Assembly (NCBI GenBank): GCA_963082975.1
Contig: OY720345.1
Coordinates: 15,712,491 to 15,776,490 of the forward strand
From: Labia minor
Taxonomy: Eukaryota > Arthropoda > Insecta > Dermaptera > Spongiphoridae
Reading direction: 5' to 3'
DNA length: 64,000 bases
Part shown: positions 47,607 to 59,214 of the stretch, piece by piece
Layout: each line of letters begins with the position of its first letter
How positions within the stretch are numbered: the stretch's first letter is position 1
Notes under the pieces: generated by a model
What the model was told of the DNA's origin: nothing
Databases searched by the model: none
Seen by the model: the letters and a program-made list of their open reading frames with translations, nothing else
Made by a program: the position numbers and the translations under genes

Positions 47607-48376
47607 CTTCAAAACAGATCAAAATAAATTTGCAAATATTAATTTTTAACGAAACAATTTAGAAATGAAAATTTTTAGAAATTTTAATTTATATAAAAAT
47701 AAATTTTAAAAAACTTTTAACTTTTAATAAAATAAATAAATTTGACTATTATATATTAAGAATAAAAGATATTTAGTGATGAATAAATTGTTAGAATTAA
47801 AAGATTTTTAAATTTTTGAAAACTCTTTTCTTTTGATTTGCAATTAATATAATTATATATATATATATTTCAACAAATCAATAAATTTTTTAGATAAGTT
47901 TTAAATAAATAATGATAATTTAAAATAATTCTTTCTAATAAATTGAAATTTTTACAATTCATAATACATAATAAACAATAAATCAAATAATACACATGGG
48001 AAATTTTAATCAATAAATATTTTTCCAAACATTTCCACAATAATTAACATATCTAATTTTTTTTAACTAAAGAAAATTTTATTTAAATTTTTTTTTTGTT
48101 TATTTTTGTTTTTGAATTAACAATATCAAAATTGCGCATTGAAGTCTCTAGTTTTAATATCCATTTTTGCTATTTTTTTAAAATATATTTATTTTGATAC
48201 ATATGTGTTCATTGATTTAAGGGTTATTAAGTAGGATTGTAAGTGTATAGTGAGTGATTTTTGAATAGAAATGAGTAGAATGATGTTTAGGAAAAATGTT
48301 TATTAAAATTGATTGTAACATTTTCTATTCGTGTATCAAAGTCTCCAATTGATTAAAGGGTTCTAGGATGTCGATT
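47607..48376 (-). other. Probable 5' UTR intron
   Basis: This AT-rich sequence lies between the GTGAGT donor of the GC-rich island and the AG that touches the start codon. The acceptor context, TTTATTTTGATCTGTTTTGAAG read on the minus strand from about 47628, is plausible but not strong. If it is not used, the start codon simply sits in a longer unspliced first exon. Confidence 0.4.
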
Positions 48377-48840
48377 ACTCACCAGATCGAAAACAAAATC
48401 GGTTTATCGCCTCGCGGACCTTTCAAGGCGTCCGTTGATAAGTGTCGCCCGGCCTGGGGCGGGTCTCGGCGCCCGGCGCCCGCCACATCGCACCTGACGC
48501 GCACAAGACACACTCAATTGGACACACCACTAGAAACACTGAGCTATCACAACCGTTAATCGCACAAGAAATGACGGACGTTGGACACACGCGCGTAAGA
48601 GCCACGACGTTTGTTAAGTGTGATGCCCGGCGCATCAGGTTCCCGGTTCGGTGGTGCGGTTGGAGCCCCATTGACGAGTGCACCCGCTGCGGGCAGCCCC
48701 GCAGGCCCAGCAGCCCAGTGCGGCGACGGTCCAGTAGAGTGGGGGCCAGTGCTGGACCCCCCTCCAGGAGGGGTCTCACCCCTCCAGTATTGTTCATTTC
48801 ACTTTTCTAACCAACCAAAATACAACAGACGCCAACACAA
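48377..48840 (-). promoter_or_regulatory. GC-rich island: probable promoter and 5' UTR exon of the Knirps-family gene
   Basis: This is the most GC- and CpG-rich stretch of the window, starting about 0.8 kb upstream of the start codon. On the minus strand it ends in GATCTG followed by a consensus GTGAGT donor (48377-48382). The next good acceptor is the TTTTGAAG that abuts the ATG at 47606, so a non-coding first exon ending at 48383 spliced onto the first coding exon is the simplest model. Overlapping open frames on both strands here have no recognisable domain and are expected by chance in GC-rich DNA; on the minus strand one of about 124 codons would act as an upstream ORF if transcribed. 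No TATA box or initiator is clear enough to place the transcription start. Confidence 0.55.
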
Positions 48841-50277
48841 AGTGGGAAGAGACCAATCTTTAAACTTGATTTAGGAGAAAAAATATCATTCCATTTCATT
48901 TCCCTAAATTAAAAATTTAATTTAATAATAATTCCAATTTTTCTCTTTTTTTCAATTTGTAATTAAAAAAAAATACAATTTTTTTCAAAAATCATTTCAA
49001 TGTTACAAAAATGATGAGTCAGAGTAAAAAATATTACAAATATTTCATGAATACTAATCACTACGATGAGATAAAAATAACAAGAAATCTTTTTAAACAT
49101 AAATCTTTAATAATAATTATCATTAAAGAAAGAAAATAAAATAAAATCCGCAATTTATGCATTCTTACATGAAATATTTCCATAAGAAATTTATAATAGT
49201 GAAGTAGGAAAATCTAAAATATTATTTATAATTTCATTTCAGAGTTACAAAAGCAAAAATAACAAAAATACTTTTAGAGAAGTTGAGTCTACTGTTTAAG
49301 TTTCCCCAAAAGTTTATTATATCCAAAATACCATTATCAAGTAACGAACGTCATGGGATTTAACAAAATTTATTTAAAAAAATCTATGTTCAATTGAAGT
49401 GAGACTATAGAATGTTCACTTACTCCTTCCATCCAATATTTCCGGTATATACATACAATTAGGTTGTATAAATAATAGAAATAAATTCTTGAAAGGATAA
49501 ACTACTATTCCAAAAACTCATAGTATTATAAGTTTATTTTTTATTTTATGTCAATATTTCGCATCACTTCTATAGCCTTTATGGTATTTATTTATTTATT
49601 AATTTATACTTATAAACATAATTATAGTTTTTTTTTAATTTTTATTTATTTAGTAATCTCGTATATTTTGTTAATATTTGTTAACTTATTTATTAATTAA
49701 TCTTTCGTTAATATAATAAAAAATAGTAATATAGATTTCTAGAAAACACCTTTTAAATAAGAAAAAAAAAAAAAAAAAAAATCACATCAAAAAACATGAA
49801 ATATTTGAAATATTTTCACTTTTTTTTAAATTTCATTTTTCAAATTCCTAGATTTCAATTTAAAATATTTTAAATGTCTGTTTATTGTAATCTCTATTAA
49901 ATAGTAATGTTAAATGGCATGGAATGTTTGTTGTTTGTATCAATATAAGATACATAACAGAACATTAACTAGAAATAATTGAATTGGCTCTCATTTATAT
50001 CTTATACCTACATATTCTTGAATACAAAAAACAGAGAAGTAGGTATATACATCTATGTAAGTTTGAATATAGGATTAAATTAATGGGTAATGAGGAAGGG
50101 AGGACTCAAAAATATTTAGGACTTTTTTTACATACCACATATTATATATAAAATTTCATGCATTAAAAAAAGAAATAGATTTCTCTTTATAAACTATGTC
50201 AAAGTTCATACATACAAAGTACCATCAAGAATGTTAAAATTAAGACAAAGTATTTCAATATTTTTGTGTTTTGTGTG
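48841..50277. other. AT-rich upstream flank
   Basis: A homopolymer lies at 49763-49782. No gene or transposon end recognised. Confidence 0.4.
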
Positions 50278-50285
50278 AATTATAC

Positions 50286-50611
50286 CAGCGGTTCCCAATC
50301 TTTTCTGGTTTGCGGCCCCCTAAATAATCGGATTTTTTCCGAGGCTCCCTTAATTATTCCGATTTTTATATAAATTTTTACTCTCTTGAAAAATTGGAAA
50401 ACTTTTCTTCCCTTCATCGAAAATGTTTTAGAGCATCACAAAATCATCGGACCTTTTTGTTTTTAGAACAATATTGAAAATAATAATAATCGAAAATGTT
50501 CAAAAGTTTGCCCACAAAATCATCTTTCCTTTTTTTTTATTTTTTTTTTTTTTAGAACCAAAAATTTCAAGTATTAGAAAAATTTTTCGCGGCTCCCCAG
50601 GGGAATCACTG
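50286..50611. mobile_element. hAT-type MITE
   Basis: The ends are CAGCGGTTCCCAATC and a shortened right end GGGGAATCACTG. Flanks AATTATAC and AATTACAC match in 7 of 8 positions. It shares GCGGCTCCC blocks with the element at 42340. Non-coding. Confidence 0.85.
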
Positions 50612-50679
50612 AATTACACAATATATGTTATTATACAATACAATATAACTAGAATTAACAAATCGAGTAGGTTTAGTTG

Positions 50680-50880
50680 GAGAAAATGACATCTAGTTTC
50701 GAATGAGTGGAGGAAGATTAGTGTAATTTATTGAGGAGAAAATTTAATGGAAAACAAGTTAGAGGGAGTGAATAGACCAAGAATGCAATAAAAAAGAGGT
50801 ATTTAAAAAAGAATAGGAATTGGATGGAAGTCGCTAAAGATAAAGATAAAACGGTCAAAAGAATGTGATTATTGAGGTTC
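50680..50880 (+). pseudogene. Possible non-LTR retrotransposon tail, heavily decayed
   Basis: The plus-strand reading near 50795-50860 gives RNWMEVAKDKD-like text, similar to the RNWIGVAQDRDTW block of the retrotransposon tail at 63303. Stops and shifts abound. Identification is tentative. Confidence 0.3.
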
Positions 50881-50951
50881 AAATATCTTTCAAGAAAGTT
50901 TCATAGTGTCACTTAGGATTGATATTGAGATATATAGATGATATATGTATA

Positions 50952-51595
50952 CACGAGGTCAGTTAAAAAGAAAAGGTGAATTTTGAATTTTCGCGGGCTG
51001 TGTACATTCGATTATCGATTTTTTTTTTTGTTATGTTGGTAGACATATGTTTCTCATATGTTGGCATTATCAGCCATTTTAGATTAGTAGTTTGTTTTTG
51101 ATAACTGAAAAAGTTTTGTTTTTTATCGATTTTTTACTTAAAAAAATAAAGAATACTACAAGAAAGTTATGTAACGTTTGCGTGAAGGAATACAGCTCAA
51201 ACGATCGGAATTGTGGAAAAACAAATTATGGATTCTGCATCACGTTAATGCAGCAGTTCACACATCATTGCTTGTTTGTTTGTGATTTTTTGACCAAAAA
51301 CTACACCGTAAATATGCGTCAACCACCGTATTTGGCTCCCTGCGACTTTTTTTCCTATTTCCAAAACTGAAGAGTCCAATGAAAGGAAAGCGTTTTGCCA
51401 CTAATAATGAGATAAAGTCGGAATCGAAGAATGAGCTGATGGCCTTATTGAAAAGCGCATTTCAGAAGTGCTTCGACGATTAGAAGAAGGGCTGACATAA
51501 GTGCATTATGTTTTAGTGGAACAAAATGAATATTGAGGAATAAATAAATACTTTTCGAAATAATTAAAAATTCACCTTTTTTTGAACAAACCTCG
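50952..51595 (+). mobile_element. Internally deleted mariner transposon
   Basis: The ends CACGAGGTCAGTTAAAAAG and TTTTGAACAAACCTCG are imperfect inverted repeats, both flanked by TA (50950-50951, 51596-51597). The interior matches the copy at 363-890: KQIMDSA-like and SLLVCDF-like blocks, then LAPCDFFSYF with the third catalytic Asp, then the KSESKNELM region. At 0.64 kb it is half of a full-length mariner; the N-terminal DNA-binding part and central catalytic region are missing and the frame is disrupted. Confidence 0.85.
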
Positions 51596-51597
51596 TA

Positions 51598-52457
51598 TAT
51601 ATAATACTACCTACCATATTTAAAAAGTATATTTATAAGTCCTTTAGGTGAAGAGGAGAAAATATAAGTCTCTATTGCCTGTACGTCTAGATTATTTATC
51701 TCCTCTCTTACTGTTAGAGGGATCAAATCAACTCCAATCAAATTTTTATTTGTTTATTATACTTTTTTGAAAAATCTTGATCTATTTACCATCACTTTCT
51801 TTTCTTCTCTCTCTCTCTCTTACTTACCACTGTATAATAATTATTTATTAAATGAAAATAGGTCACATTTTAATTTTCATATATTTTTTCTTGTTGTGAA
51901 AGACGAAAGAAGAAAAGTTTCCCAAAATTACTGTCATTTTAAAAATAATCTTTCTTTATTTCATTTATTAAAATTTAATCATACCAATTTAATTACTTAT
52001 CTATCAAGAGATTATTTATTAATTTGATGATTGGACTTTATACATCATATAAGTATATATAATTCAACATACAATTTTTGTATAAAAAAAAAATATAAAA
52101 ATAAATAAATAATTTATGATCTCTCTGCATAAATTTTTTATTAGAATTTCTCCTCAATATAATAAAAAGGGTAATAAAGTTGAAGTATAATAACAATAGT
52201 AATTATAAAGTCTAGTAGAAGTCACTTAGTACCACAATATCTTACAAAAAAAAACCTAATTTCTATTTCCCTTAAGGCTAATTTGTTTTATTACAATATA
52301 TGCATGTATATATATATACCCGATATAGGTTTATTATATATCTTCTATTCTTATTATACGAGCAAAATATATATTTATTTGTAAGCTCGAAAAACTGGTC
52401 TAAGAATTTTTTTTCGAAATATATATATTACGGGTGTTTTGGTAGTCCTCGTCTATA
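51598..52457. other. AT-rich spacer
   Basis: An 86-codon plus-strand frame at 51767-52027 has a low-complexity translation without motif. No gene called. Confidence 0.4.
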
Positions 52458-52465
52458 CTATAGAT

Positions 52466-52678
52466 CAGTGATTCTCAACCTTTTTTTTACCGCGGCACAC
52501 AAATAAAAAGTTTGGTGTAAAAGTTTAATTTATTGGAAAAAAAGTGGTCCCAAAAACGTTTTGTTTTTTTTTAGAACCAAATTGAAAAAATTTAGAAAAA
52601 AAGTCGGAAATGTTTAAGAGCCTCATAATCTCACGGAACACTTTTGAAAATCTCTCGGCACAGTAGTTGAAATCACTG
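52466..52678. mobile_element. hAT-type MITE
   Basis: The ends are CAGTGATTCTCAACC and GTTGAAATCACTG, with CCGCGGCACAC at the left as in the element at 61983. The flanks CTATAGAT and CTATCTCT agree only partly, so the target duplication is weak. Confidence 0.75.
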
Positions 52679-52686
52679 CTATCTCT

Positions 52687-53907
52687 AAAAGTTCTTTCTC
52701 TTTTATGATAATGTCTCTGAAAAGCAGATTATTTTACTTTATGCTGAATTTTTTTTTCAAATACCTAGTATGTTGGTAAACCAAGAGGAATAAGCAAAAT
52801 TATTGCTAAAACTTCACTTAATCGATACTTATATATTTTGAACAAATAAAAAGTTACTTACTAAACAATGCATTGAGGACATTAAATATTATTTATTGTT
52901 ATTACAGTTAGTATATATAATATAATATTTTTACTATTGGTTTTGTAGTTCACGACTTTCTTTCCAACATTGCCTTATTATTATGATTGTAAATTTTAAT
53001 TTAGTTTCTGATATTTTTCAATTTTCAACATAAATTTAGTAAAATTCTTTAATAATAATTATAAAATAAAATGATTGTTCAATTTGCTACTTAAGAAAGA
53101 AAGATTGAATGAATGAGTATCAAATTAATATTGATATTTTATTTCTTTGAGTGTTAATTCAATACTTTAAAATAAGTAATTTTATTGTAAATAATTGATT
53201 TATAATATTCACTTTTTTACACATTTTATAGAGCACAGTGTTAGAGTTAGTTTTAGAGTTTATATTTTTATTTATTGAAAGATATATTACATTTTTTTTT
53301 GTAATTAATTATTAAAATTATTACAATAAGATTTTAATAAAATAGAAATCGATATATTCTAGTTTAAAAAATGTTATAATAAAACTAATTATCTATTATT
53401 CTAACAATATATGAATAACTCGTCTTGAATCAGTATATTATTATTAATAATAATAATATTATCATTTTGACTAGTTGTTTGTAGTATTATATATAACTAT
53501 TACACACTGAGCATCCTTTTTGTTCTTTAAAAAATATGTTAAGCAAATTACTAATAATTTTTAGATTTTTTATATAAGTATATATTTTTTAAATTAATTT
53601 TACAATTAATTTATTAAATATATTTGCTTTAATTAATATTACAATTGTTTATTTATTATAAATAAATTATATAAATGAAAAATATAACGATATATAAAAT
53701 TTTTCTACTATTTCTCCAAAGTTCCTCCCCCGCAACAACCACCTTCCTCCAACTATTCCTATCTTGAGGCACTTCTCATTAAATTCTATTCCTTTTTGTG
53801 TAAATTAAAAGTCTTAAATAAATTTTTTTATACTAATCTTTCTATATTTTTTTTAACTAAATCCATTTTGTATAATTTTAATTATATTTGGTAATAAATA
53901 AAATACA
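52687..53907. other. AT-rich spacer
   Basis: No gene or named repeat seen; a C-rich patch lies at 53723-53765. Confidence 0.4.
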
Positions 53908-54600
53908 GTCAAAATTCATCATTTTATATGTAAACTTTGATCTCGGTGAATACTTATTAACGCAAATTGATTAATAATTTTAATAAAGAAAACAAATTAA
54001 ATTAAGATAAAAAATAAGTTTGTTATAAAAATGAAACTTAGACACATACCTGTTGATTTTCCAATTCGTAAACCCCTTATTTCAATTCAATTTCAACTAA
54101 AGCCTTTTTATTAAACAAGAAATATATATAATATATATCTTATCTTATTATACTAGCAAAAATTATATATTATATATATATATATATGTATTTTTGAAAT
54201 ATTTTTTTGAAATTCACACTATAGATAATTTTTATAAAGAGAAATTTATCTGTATTGGTTTCAGCCTCGTGAAAAATCATCTGGGTTAGTTTTTTCTTAA
54301 TTTAAAATAGGAATTTTAATAATAAAAAAATGGCGCCGGGCAACATTAGACAGCGCTTCCTTAAATACAAAATATTATAAATAAAATAAAATTAAAAATA
54401 TTTATTTTAATAATATTTTGTAATCAAATTAAGAAATATTCATTATGTTATATCCACAGGCCATACTTTTCTGTCTTTCGGTGCATTAATACGTACGTTT
54501 AAGGGCTGTATGTTTTACTACTATTTTTTTACTATCTCGTAAGAGTACATAAGGAATAATTTTTTAAAGTACCGAACCGCGGCTCGGTGAACCAGGTACT
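53908..54600 (-). repeat. Family C with extension (copy C4)
   Basis: The segment 53908-54090 (CAGTCAAAATTCATCATTTT to CCCCTTATTTCAATTC) is the inverted counterpart of the 3' part of copy C3. It is followed by TCTTATCTTATTATACTAGC and a full minus-strand family C body ending ACCGCGGCTCGGTGAACCAGG. An ACTATCTCG motif, as at family A ends, lies within it near 54530. Confidence 0.75.
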
Positions 54601-54719
54601 TCATAATTATATCAATAGATAAATATATTTCATATTTATCTTTTATTTGAACAGATAATAAACAAATGAGAGAGCATTTCTCCATTCGTATTGGAATAGA
54701 ATAAATTTTTAGACCATTG

Positions 54720-55000
54720 ATACAAACACATCTCTCTCTCTCTGCCCCCCCCCCCTTTCTCAACACTCATGCACCACTCGCACTATTATTCTCCTTCATT
54801 CCCTCCTCCTTCTCCTCCTCCTCCTCCTTCACCCACCCTCACCAATTTGGAATCCCGTGGAGGTAATCGTGGTCGCCCACTAGTCAAGTGGTTGGACTTG
54901 CTCCACTGACAGTTCTCTACAGCTTCTCCATCCATTCTCCACTCCTTTCAAACATCTCTCTATACACATACAAACACACATCTACACATTCTTCAACACT
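54720..55000. other. Polypyrimidine-rich stretch with a unique GC-balanced patch
   Basis: C/T tracts (54731-54757, 54790-54835) flank unique sequence with TCCCGTGGAGGTAATCG and CACTAGTCAAGTGGTTGG. It could be a promoter or enhancer; there is no splice or coding signal I trust. Confidence 0.2.
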
Positions 55001-55405
55001 TTATTTTTTTCTTCTTCTTCTTCTTCCTCTTTTTATTATTATTGTTTTTGTTTTAAATATTATTTTATTTTATTTTTTTTCTAATCAACCGTGCATTTAT
55101 TCGTACAGAAATTTATTTTACAAATTGTTATTTAATTTCATTTTACATCGTGGGCGGCAGCGGTTGAATTTTTAACATTTCTTCTTCTTCTTCTTCTTCT
55201 TCATCTTCGGCGCAAATTTTATTTTATTTTTATTTTTTTTTTCTTCTTCTTATCTTATATTTCAAATATAAATCCCCGATTTGAAAAATCTTCTAAAATA
55301 AACAAGAATCCCGTTGCTATATGTTATTTGATGTCCGCTTGTCTAACTTTAAGTATGTAATTTAATTTTCTTTAGAAACATTTTTTTTTTAAAGCGGACA
55401 ACAAG

Positions 55406-55437
<32 letters not shown>

Positions 55438-55920
55438 TGGAGAGAGACTTACTACCGGGTTTTCAAATATGTTCTTAAAATAAATAAATAAATATATTTC
55501 TTTGCCAATAGAATTTAGCAAACTTCAAATGCCTTCATCTATTGGATCCAGTTTTAAAGAGGAGAGTCAATTTGTCATGGAGGTTGTTTATTCAAACCCC
55601 CCCCCCCACCACCACCACCAATCCACCCACCACACACACACTTGACTGGGTGTTGCATCGCTCATCTTTTTCCCATGCCCATTGTAATAAATGACCAGGT
55701 TTAACGACATCATCTCGTTATAAAGCGACTCTCTCTCTTTCTCTCTCTATTTAAAGAAAGACAGAGACTAAGAGGGAGTGAGAGATAAAGGTGGGATGTA
55801 CAATTTGTTTGTATAGAAAAGTACCATAATTGCAACACTACCAGCATCATTATTATAAACTACATTAATTTAATTAAACATCCTAATTAAAAAGTAGTTA
55901 TTAAAAACTTATTTTTTTAC
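55001..55920. other. Microsatellite-rich spacer
   Basis: (TTC)n at 55173-55206 and (GA)n at 55409-55440 are followed by a C homopolymer with CCA repeats at about 55599-55640 and by C/T and G/A tracts around 55728-55790. The 95-codon frame at 54888-55175 is low complexity. Confidence 0.4.
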
Positions 55921-55932
55921 ACTTTGATTTTA

Positions 55933-55935
<3 letters not shown>

Positions 55936-55981
<46 letters not shown>
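55936..55981. repeat. (TA)n microsatellite
   Basis: An almost pure TA run of about 46 bp, the longest of several in the window. Confidence 0.95.
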
Positions 55982-55985
<4 letters not shown>

Positions 55986-56191
55986 TACACTTTTTGAAGA
56001 GAAAAATTAATTTAATAATATTTCTTCATTATATACGGATAAACAAAAATAATTACCCCGGTTCAATTTGTTATTTTAAAATTATGTCCCGTTAATATTA
56101 ACATTATTATTATTATTAGTATTATTATAATTATTATTATTACTACTATTTTATAAAGATATAAAAACGTCCTACGCGGTTATATCAAATA

Positions 56192-56290
56192 GATGACCTA
56201 TAATCAGTAGAACGAGTCCTAACAATCTTTATCTTGATTATCTTGATTGGAGGAGCTACTTTTTAGCAAGTAGTTTCCCCAATTTTGAGG
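56192..56290 (+). repeat. Family H repeat, copy 2
   Basis: ATCAGTAGAACGAGTCCTA and CTTGATTGGAGGAGCTACTTT match the copy at 13410-13520. Confidence 0.55.
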
Positions 56291-56337
56291 CTGGGTTAAC
56301 TCCGTCCCATAGACCCCAGCTAGAGCTATAGTCTAGG

Positions 56338-56974
56338 TTTTACCGACCGACGATAGTAAGGGAGGTATTGTTTTCACACCAAATTTCACAGGTGGAGATT
56401 TTTACTTATCTCCACGAATCATGCATTTTCTTAACAGAAAAAAGTATTTTTAGCATGATGTCTGTCCGTCCGTCCGTCTGTCTGTCCGTATAGATGTGTA
56501 CAGCCTGAACGGCTGAACGGATTTTGATGAAATTTGGTATATATACTTAATGCATCAGTGGGATGAATTGATCAACTTTTGGTGCAAATCCGGAAACCGG
56601 AAGTGGTAGTATTAGCGATCGACGATAGGAAGGGAAGGGTTATTTTCATACCAAATTTCACATGAGAAGATTTTTTACATATCATCACGAATCATGCACT
56701 TTGTATTGGTTTTATCCTCGAGAAAAATCATCTTTATTAGTTTTTTCTTAATTAAAATTATATGACGTCATCCAGCCATTCATGACGTCACAGCCTGGTC
56801 TTACATATATATTATAAATAAAATAAAATTAAAAATAATTATGTTCTATCCATATCTGTTTTTTATTACATTAATAGATATATTAAAATTATTTGATATT
56901 GTTTCTGTAGCTGGAAATTAATTTATTTCAAACTGTCGGTCGGTAAGTAGACCTGGCCACAGGTCTACTTATTT
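56338..56974 (-). repeat. Family B, long form (copy B7)
   Basis: A minus-strand copy from TTTTACCGACCGACGATAGT through the (GTCC)n run at 56465-56487, the CCGGAAACCGGAAGTGG block and both GACGTCA motifs to the head end GACCTGGCCACAGG. It is the most complete long copy. Confidence 0.85.
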
Positions 56975-57774
56975 ATTTTTATATAGCCTTTTCCTAGACA
57001 AAAAAAAATAATAATTAATTTACACTTTGAAATTGTAATATCAAAAATAGTTAATAGCGTAATAATAAAAAAGAAACATTGTATAGATAATTACGACCTT
57101 GGAGTCACCAATTAGCTGTAAGAAAAAGTCATGTAATCCCTTTTATATGTTATGGGACAAACAACATATATTTGTATATTTGGCTAATAAACATACTTTT
57201 TTAAACTAATAAAAAACTAACCCCAGCTAGAGAAATTCCCTTTCCAGACCCGAAACTTAACCCGGGACCATGAGAATGTGAGCCAGCTACGCTACCTCTC
57301 ACACTGTGGCGCCTTATATATAAAGATGTATAAAATAAAAAAATATTTATTAAGACGATATATTTATCATCAATTTGATTCAATAAATTATTCAAAGAAC
57401 AGCGTTGTTTGACAAATTGGAAAGAAATTGAATTTCATTCAATTTACTATGTTGTTTTAATATACATCTTGTAAATTTTTATTTGTAAAAACATAAAAAT
57501 ATAGCATAAAGTATTATTAACAATTAATAATAAGAAAACAAAAATATTTATTTATTAACATAAATAATAAAAATAATTACTAGTACAGAATTTTAAAACA
57601 AATTTGAATAGGATACAATTGAAAAATATTCTGTTGAGCAAGATTTATGTTAAAATATGTATAAATCAATTAATTATTTACTAATTTTATTTGTATTGAT
57701 CTAAAACGTGGTTTCTTATTTAGCAAATTAGAATATAAATATCGAGTTCGATTTGAAAATAAAATTCTCTACAT
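56975..57774. other. AT-rich spacer with a short mixed stretch
   Basis: At 57220-57315 lies GAAACTTAACCCGGGACC and GAGCCAGCTACGCTACC, which looks like a repeat fragment, but no second copy is in the window. Confidence 0.35.
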
Positions 57775-57965
57775 CAGGTGTTGGCAACCTGGTGCCCGCT
57801 AAGCTATTTTCAAGTGCCCGCATTCAAATTACTAAGTATTAAATTATTACCAAGTATAATATTAATTTAAAGTCAAGGCACAAAAAAAGGTAAAATTTTG
57901 GATTTTTCAATATGGCTCTAAAAAACAAAGGTAAAATGGTTTTGCAATCAGGCTCATAAACAAAA
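57775..57965 (+). mobile_element. hAT-type MITE, 5' fragment
   Basis: The left terminus CAGGTGTTGGCAACCTG is followed by interior phrases (CAATATGGCTCTAAAAAAC, TTGCAATCAGGCTC) shared with the element at 7412. No right end was found nearby. Confidence 0.6.
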
Positions 57966-58915
57966 TTATTAATTAAATTAAAAAAAAACAATTGAATATT
58001 TAATAGGGCCTCCCCCTTTCGCCATAAATTAGCCCTTCCATGCCTCGCCTTACGGAATTTGGAAACAGTAATTAAAAAGAAAGTTCGCCTAAAAAAAAAA
58101 ATAAGGCATTTGGTCTGTAAGCCTCTTTGAATCAGCTGAGAGTGCCTTTGATTTTTTGGATTACGAAATAAAACCACCACATTCGGGGCATCCTGAAAGA
58201 GAACCTACCTAAGAGGTGCATGGACTCCTCCAAAATGGGTGGATCATCCATGCTAATCAAAAATACCCTACGCTTAAAAGGTAATCAACAATTTGTTCCT
58301 GTTCAGGCTATTCCCATTTTGGAACTGTGCTGAATTACCTTCCCGAATGTCCGTTTATTCGATCCACTTCAACTACCCTCTCAGCAATACAAAAAGAAAC
58401 AATTCAGACCTGGCATGCTATTAATTCATGCAACCCATCCCTTAATATTGGCATGGCACTTATTTTATCCACCCACACTTGTTTATTTATTCATTCTAAT
58501 CTAATCTAAGGATTAGTAGGTAGAGAACATGCATCCCTCGATGGAAGTAGGAGGCAACCTGCTGAAAATCCCTAACAATAAAATAATCCACATATTAGCC
58601 ATCCTCCCAGTAAAACGCATTGAAATCTATCAATTCTAAAAATACCTCCATCTCTTCTGCCTCCTTTATCGATGCTCCTCATTCATGACAGATGTGTTCT
58701 GAAATTCCCTGATCTCACTAAATTCTATCCAAATATATTTAATAAATTTCTCTATATTCTTCTAGTTAATATTTTCAAAAACAAAAAAATCAATTTACAT
58801 TCAGTTATTCTTACTATTAGTTAAATTAAACTTTAAGTGAAAAACTAGATTGACATTGGAATTAATTAATAAAATGTATTCCTATTTTAAAATGTGCCAT
58901 GCTTAATAAATAACG
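57966..58915. other. Mixed-composition stretch of unknown nature
   Basis: The stretch 58000-58720 has more C and G than its neighbours and several short open frames (60 codons plus strand at 58327; 113 codons minus at 57839-58180) without domains. It may be an old retroelement or an unrecognised transcript. Confidence 0.25.
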
Positions 58916-58919
58916 TTGA

Positions 58920-59214
58920 TTACTTACATTTGGTGAGCTGTATTATGAAGATCATTTCATCATCATCAGGGATGGAGAAGAAAATCAAGAATTCAAATCA
59001 ACATCCAGTAGCAGGACCGAAGATTGAAACATGAAATTGAAGTAAGAAAAAAAAAACATATGAGATTATATACAATTTTAAAATAAATAAAATTAAATTG
59101 TATTAAAAATCAAATAATAAATAAATAAATACTGACCTCGGAGTCAATAAAGGGTTGATATATCTCGCTGATTAAACTCGAAGACCAACTCAAAGACTTG
59201 AATTTCGCTCTCGC
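58920..59214 (-). other. Candidate spliced minus-strand transcript (two exons)
   Basis: On the minus strand, 59137-59214 is an open 78-nt block between TTAATTATCTAG and a GTCAGT donor. It reads ARAKFKSLSWSSSLISEIYQ then PFIDSE; a second frame is open for much of the block. A possible acceptor ATAATACAG at 58938 leads to LTKCK and a TAA, or alternatively to a GTAAGT donor. The block is short enough to be open by chance, so I do not call a gene. Confidence 0.2.

Noticed and set aside
48368..48874. Overlapping open frames of 63-124 codons in the GC island
   Set aside because: Open on both strands and several frames, as expected for GC-rich DNA; no domain, and the island is better explained as promoter and leader.
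51767..52027. 86-codon plus-strand frame as a gene
   Set aside because: Low-complexity translation rich in Leu, Phe and Asn in AT-rich DNA; no initiation context, splice sites or homology visible.
57839..58180. 113-codon minus-strand frame as a gene
   Set aside because: It covers part of a hAT fragment and poly-A/T stretches; the translation is low complexity with no motif.
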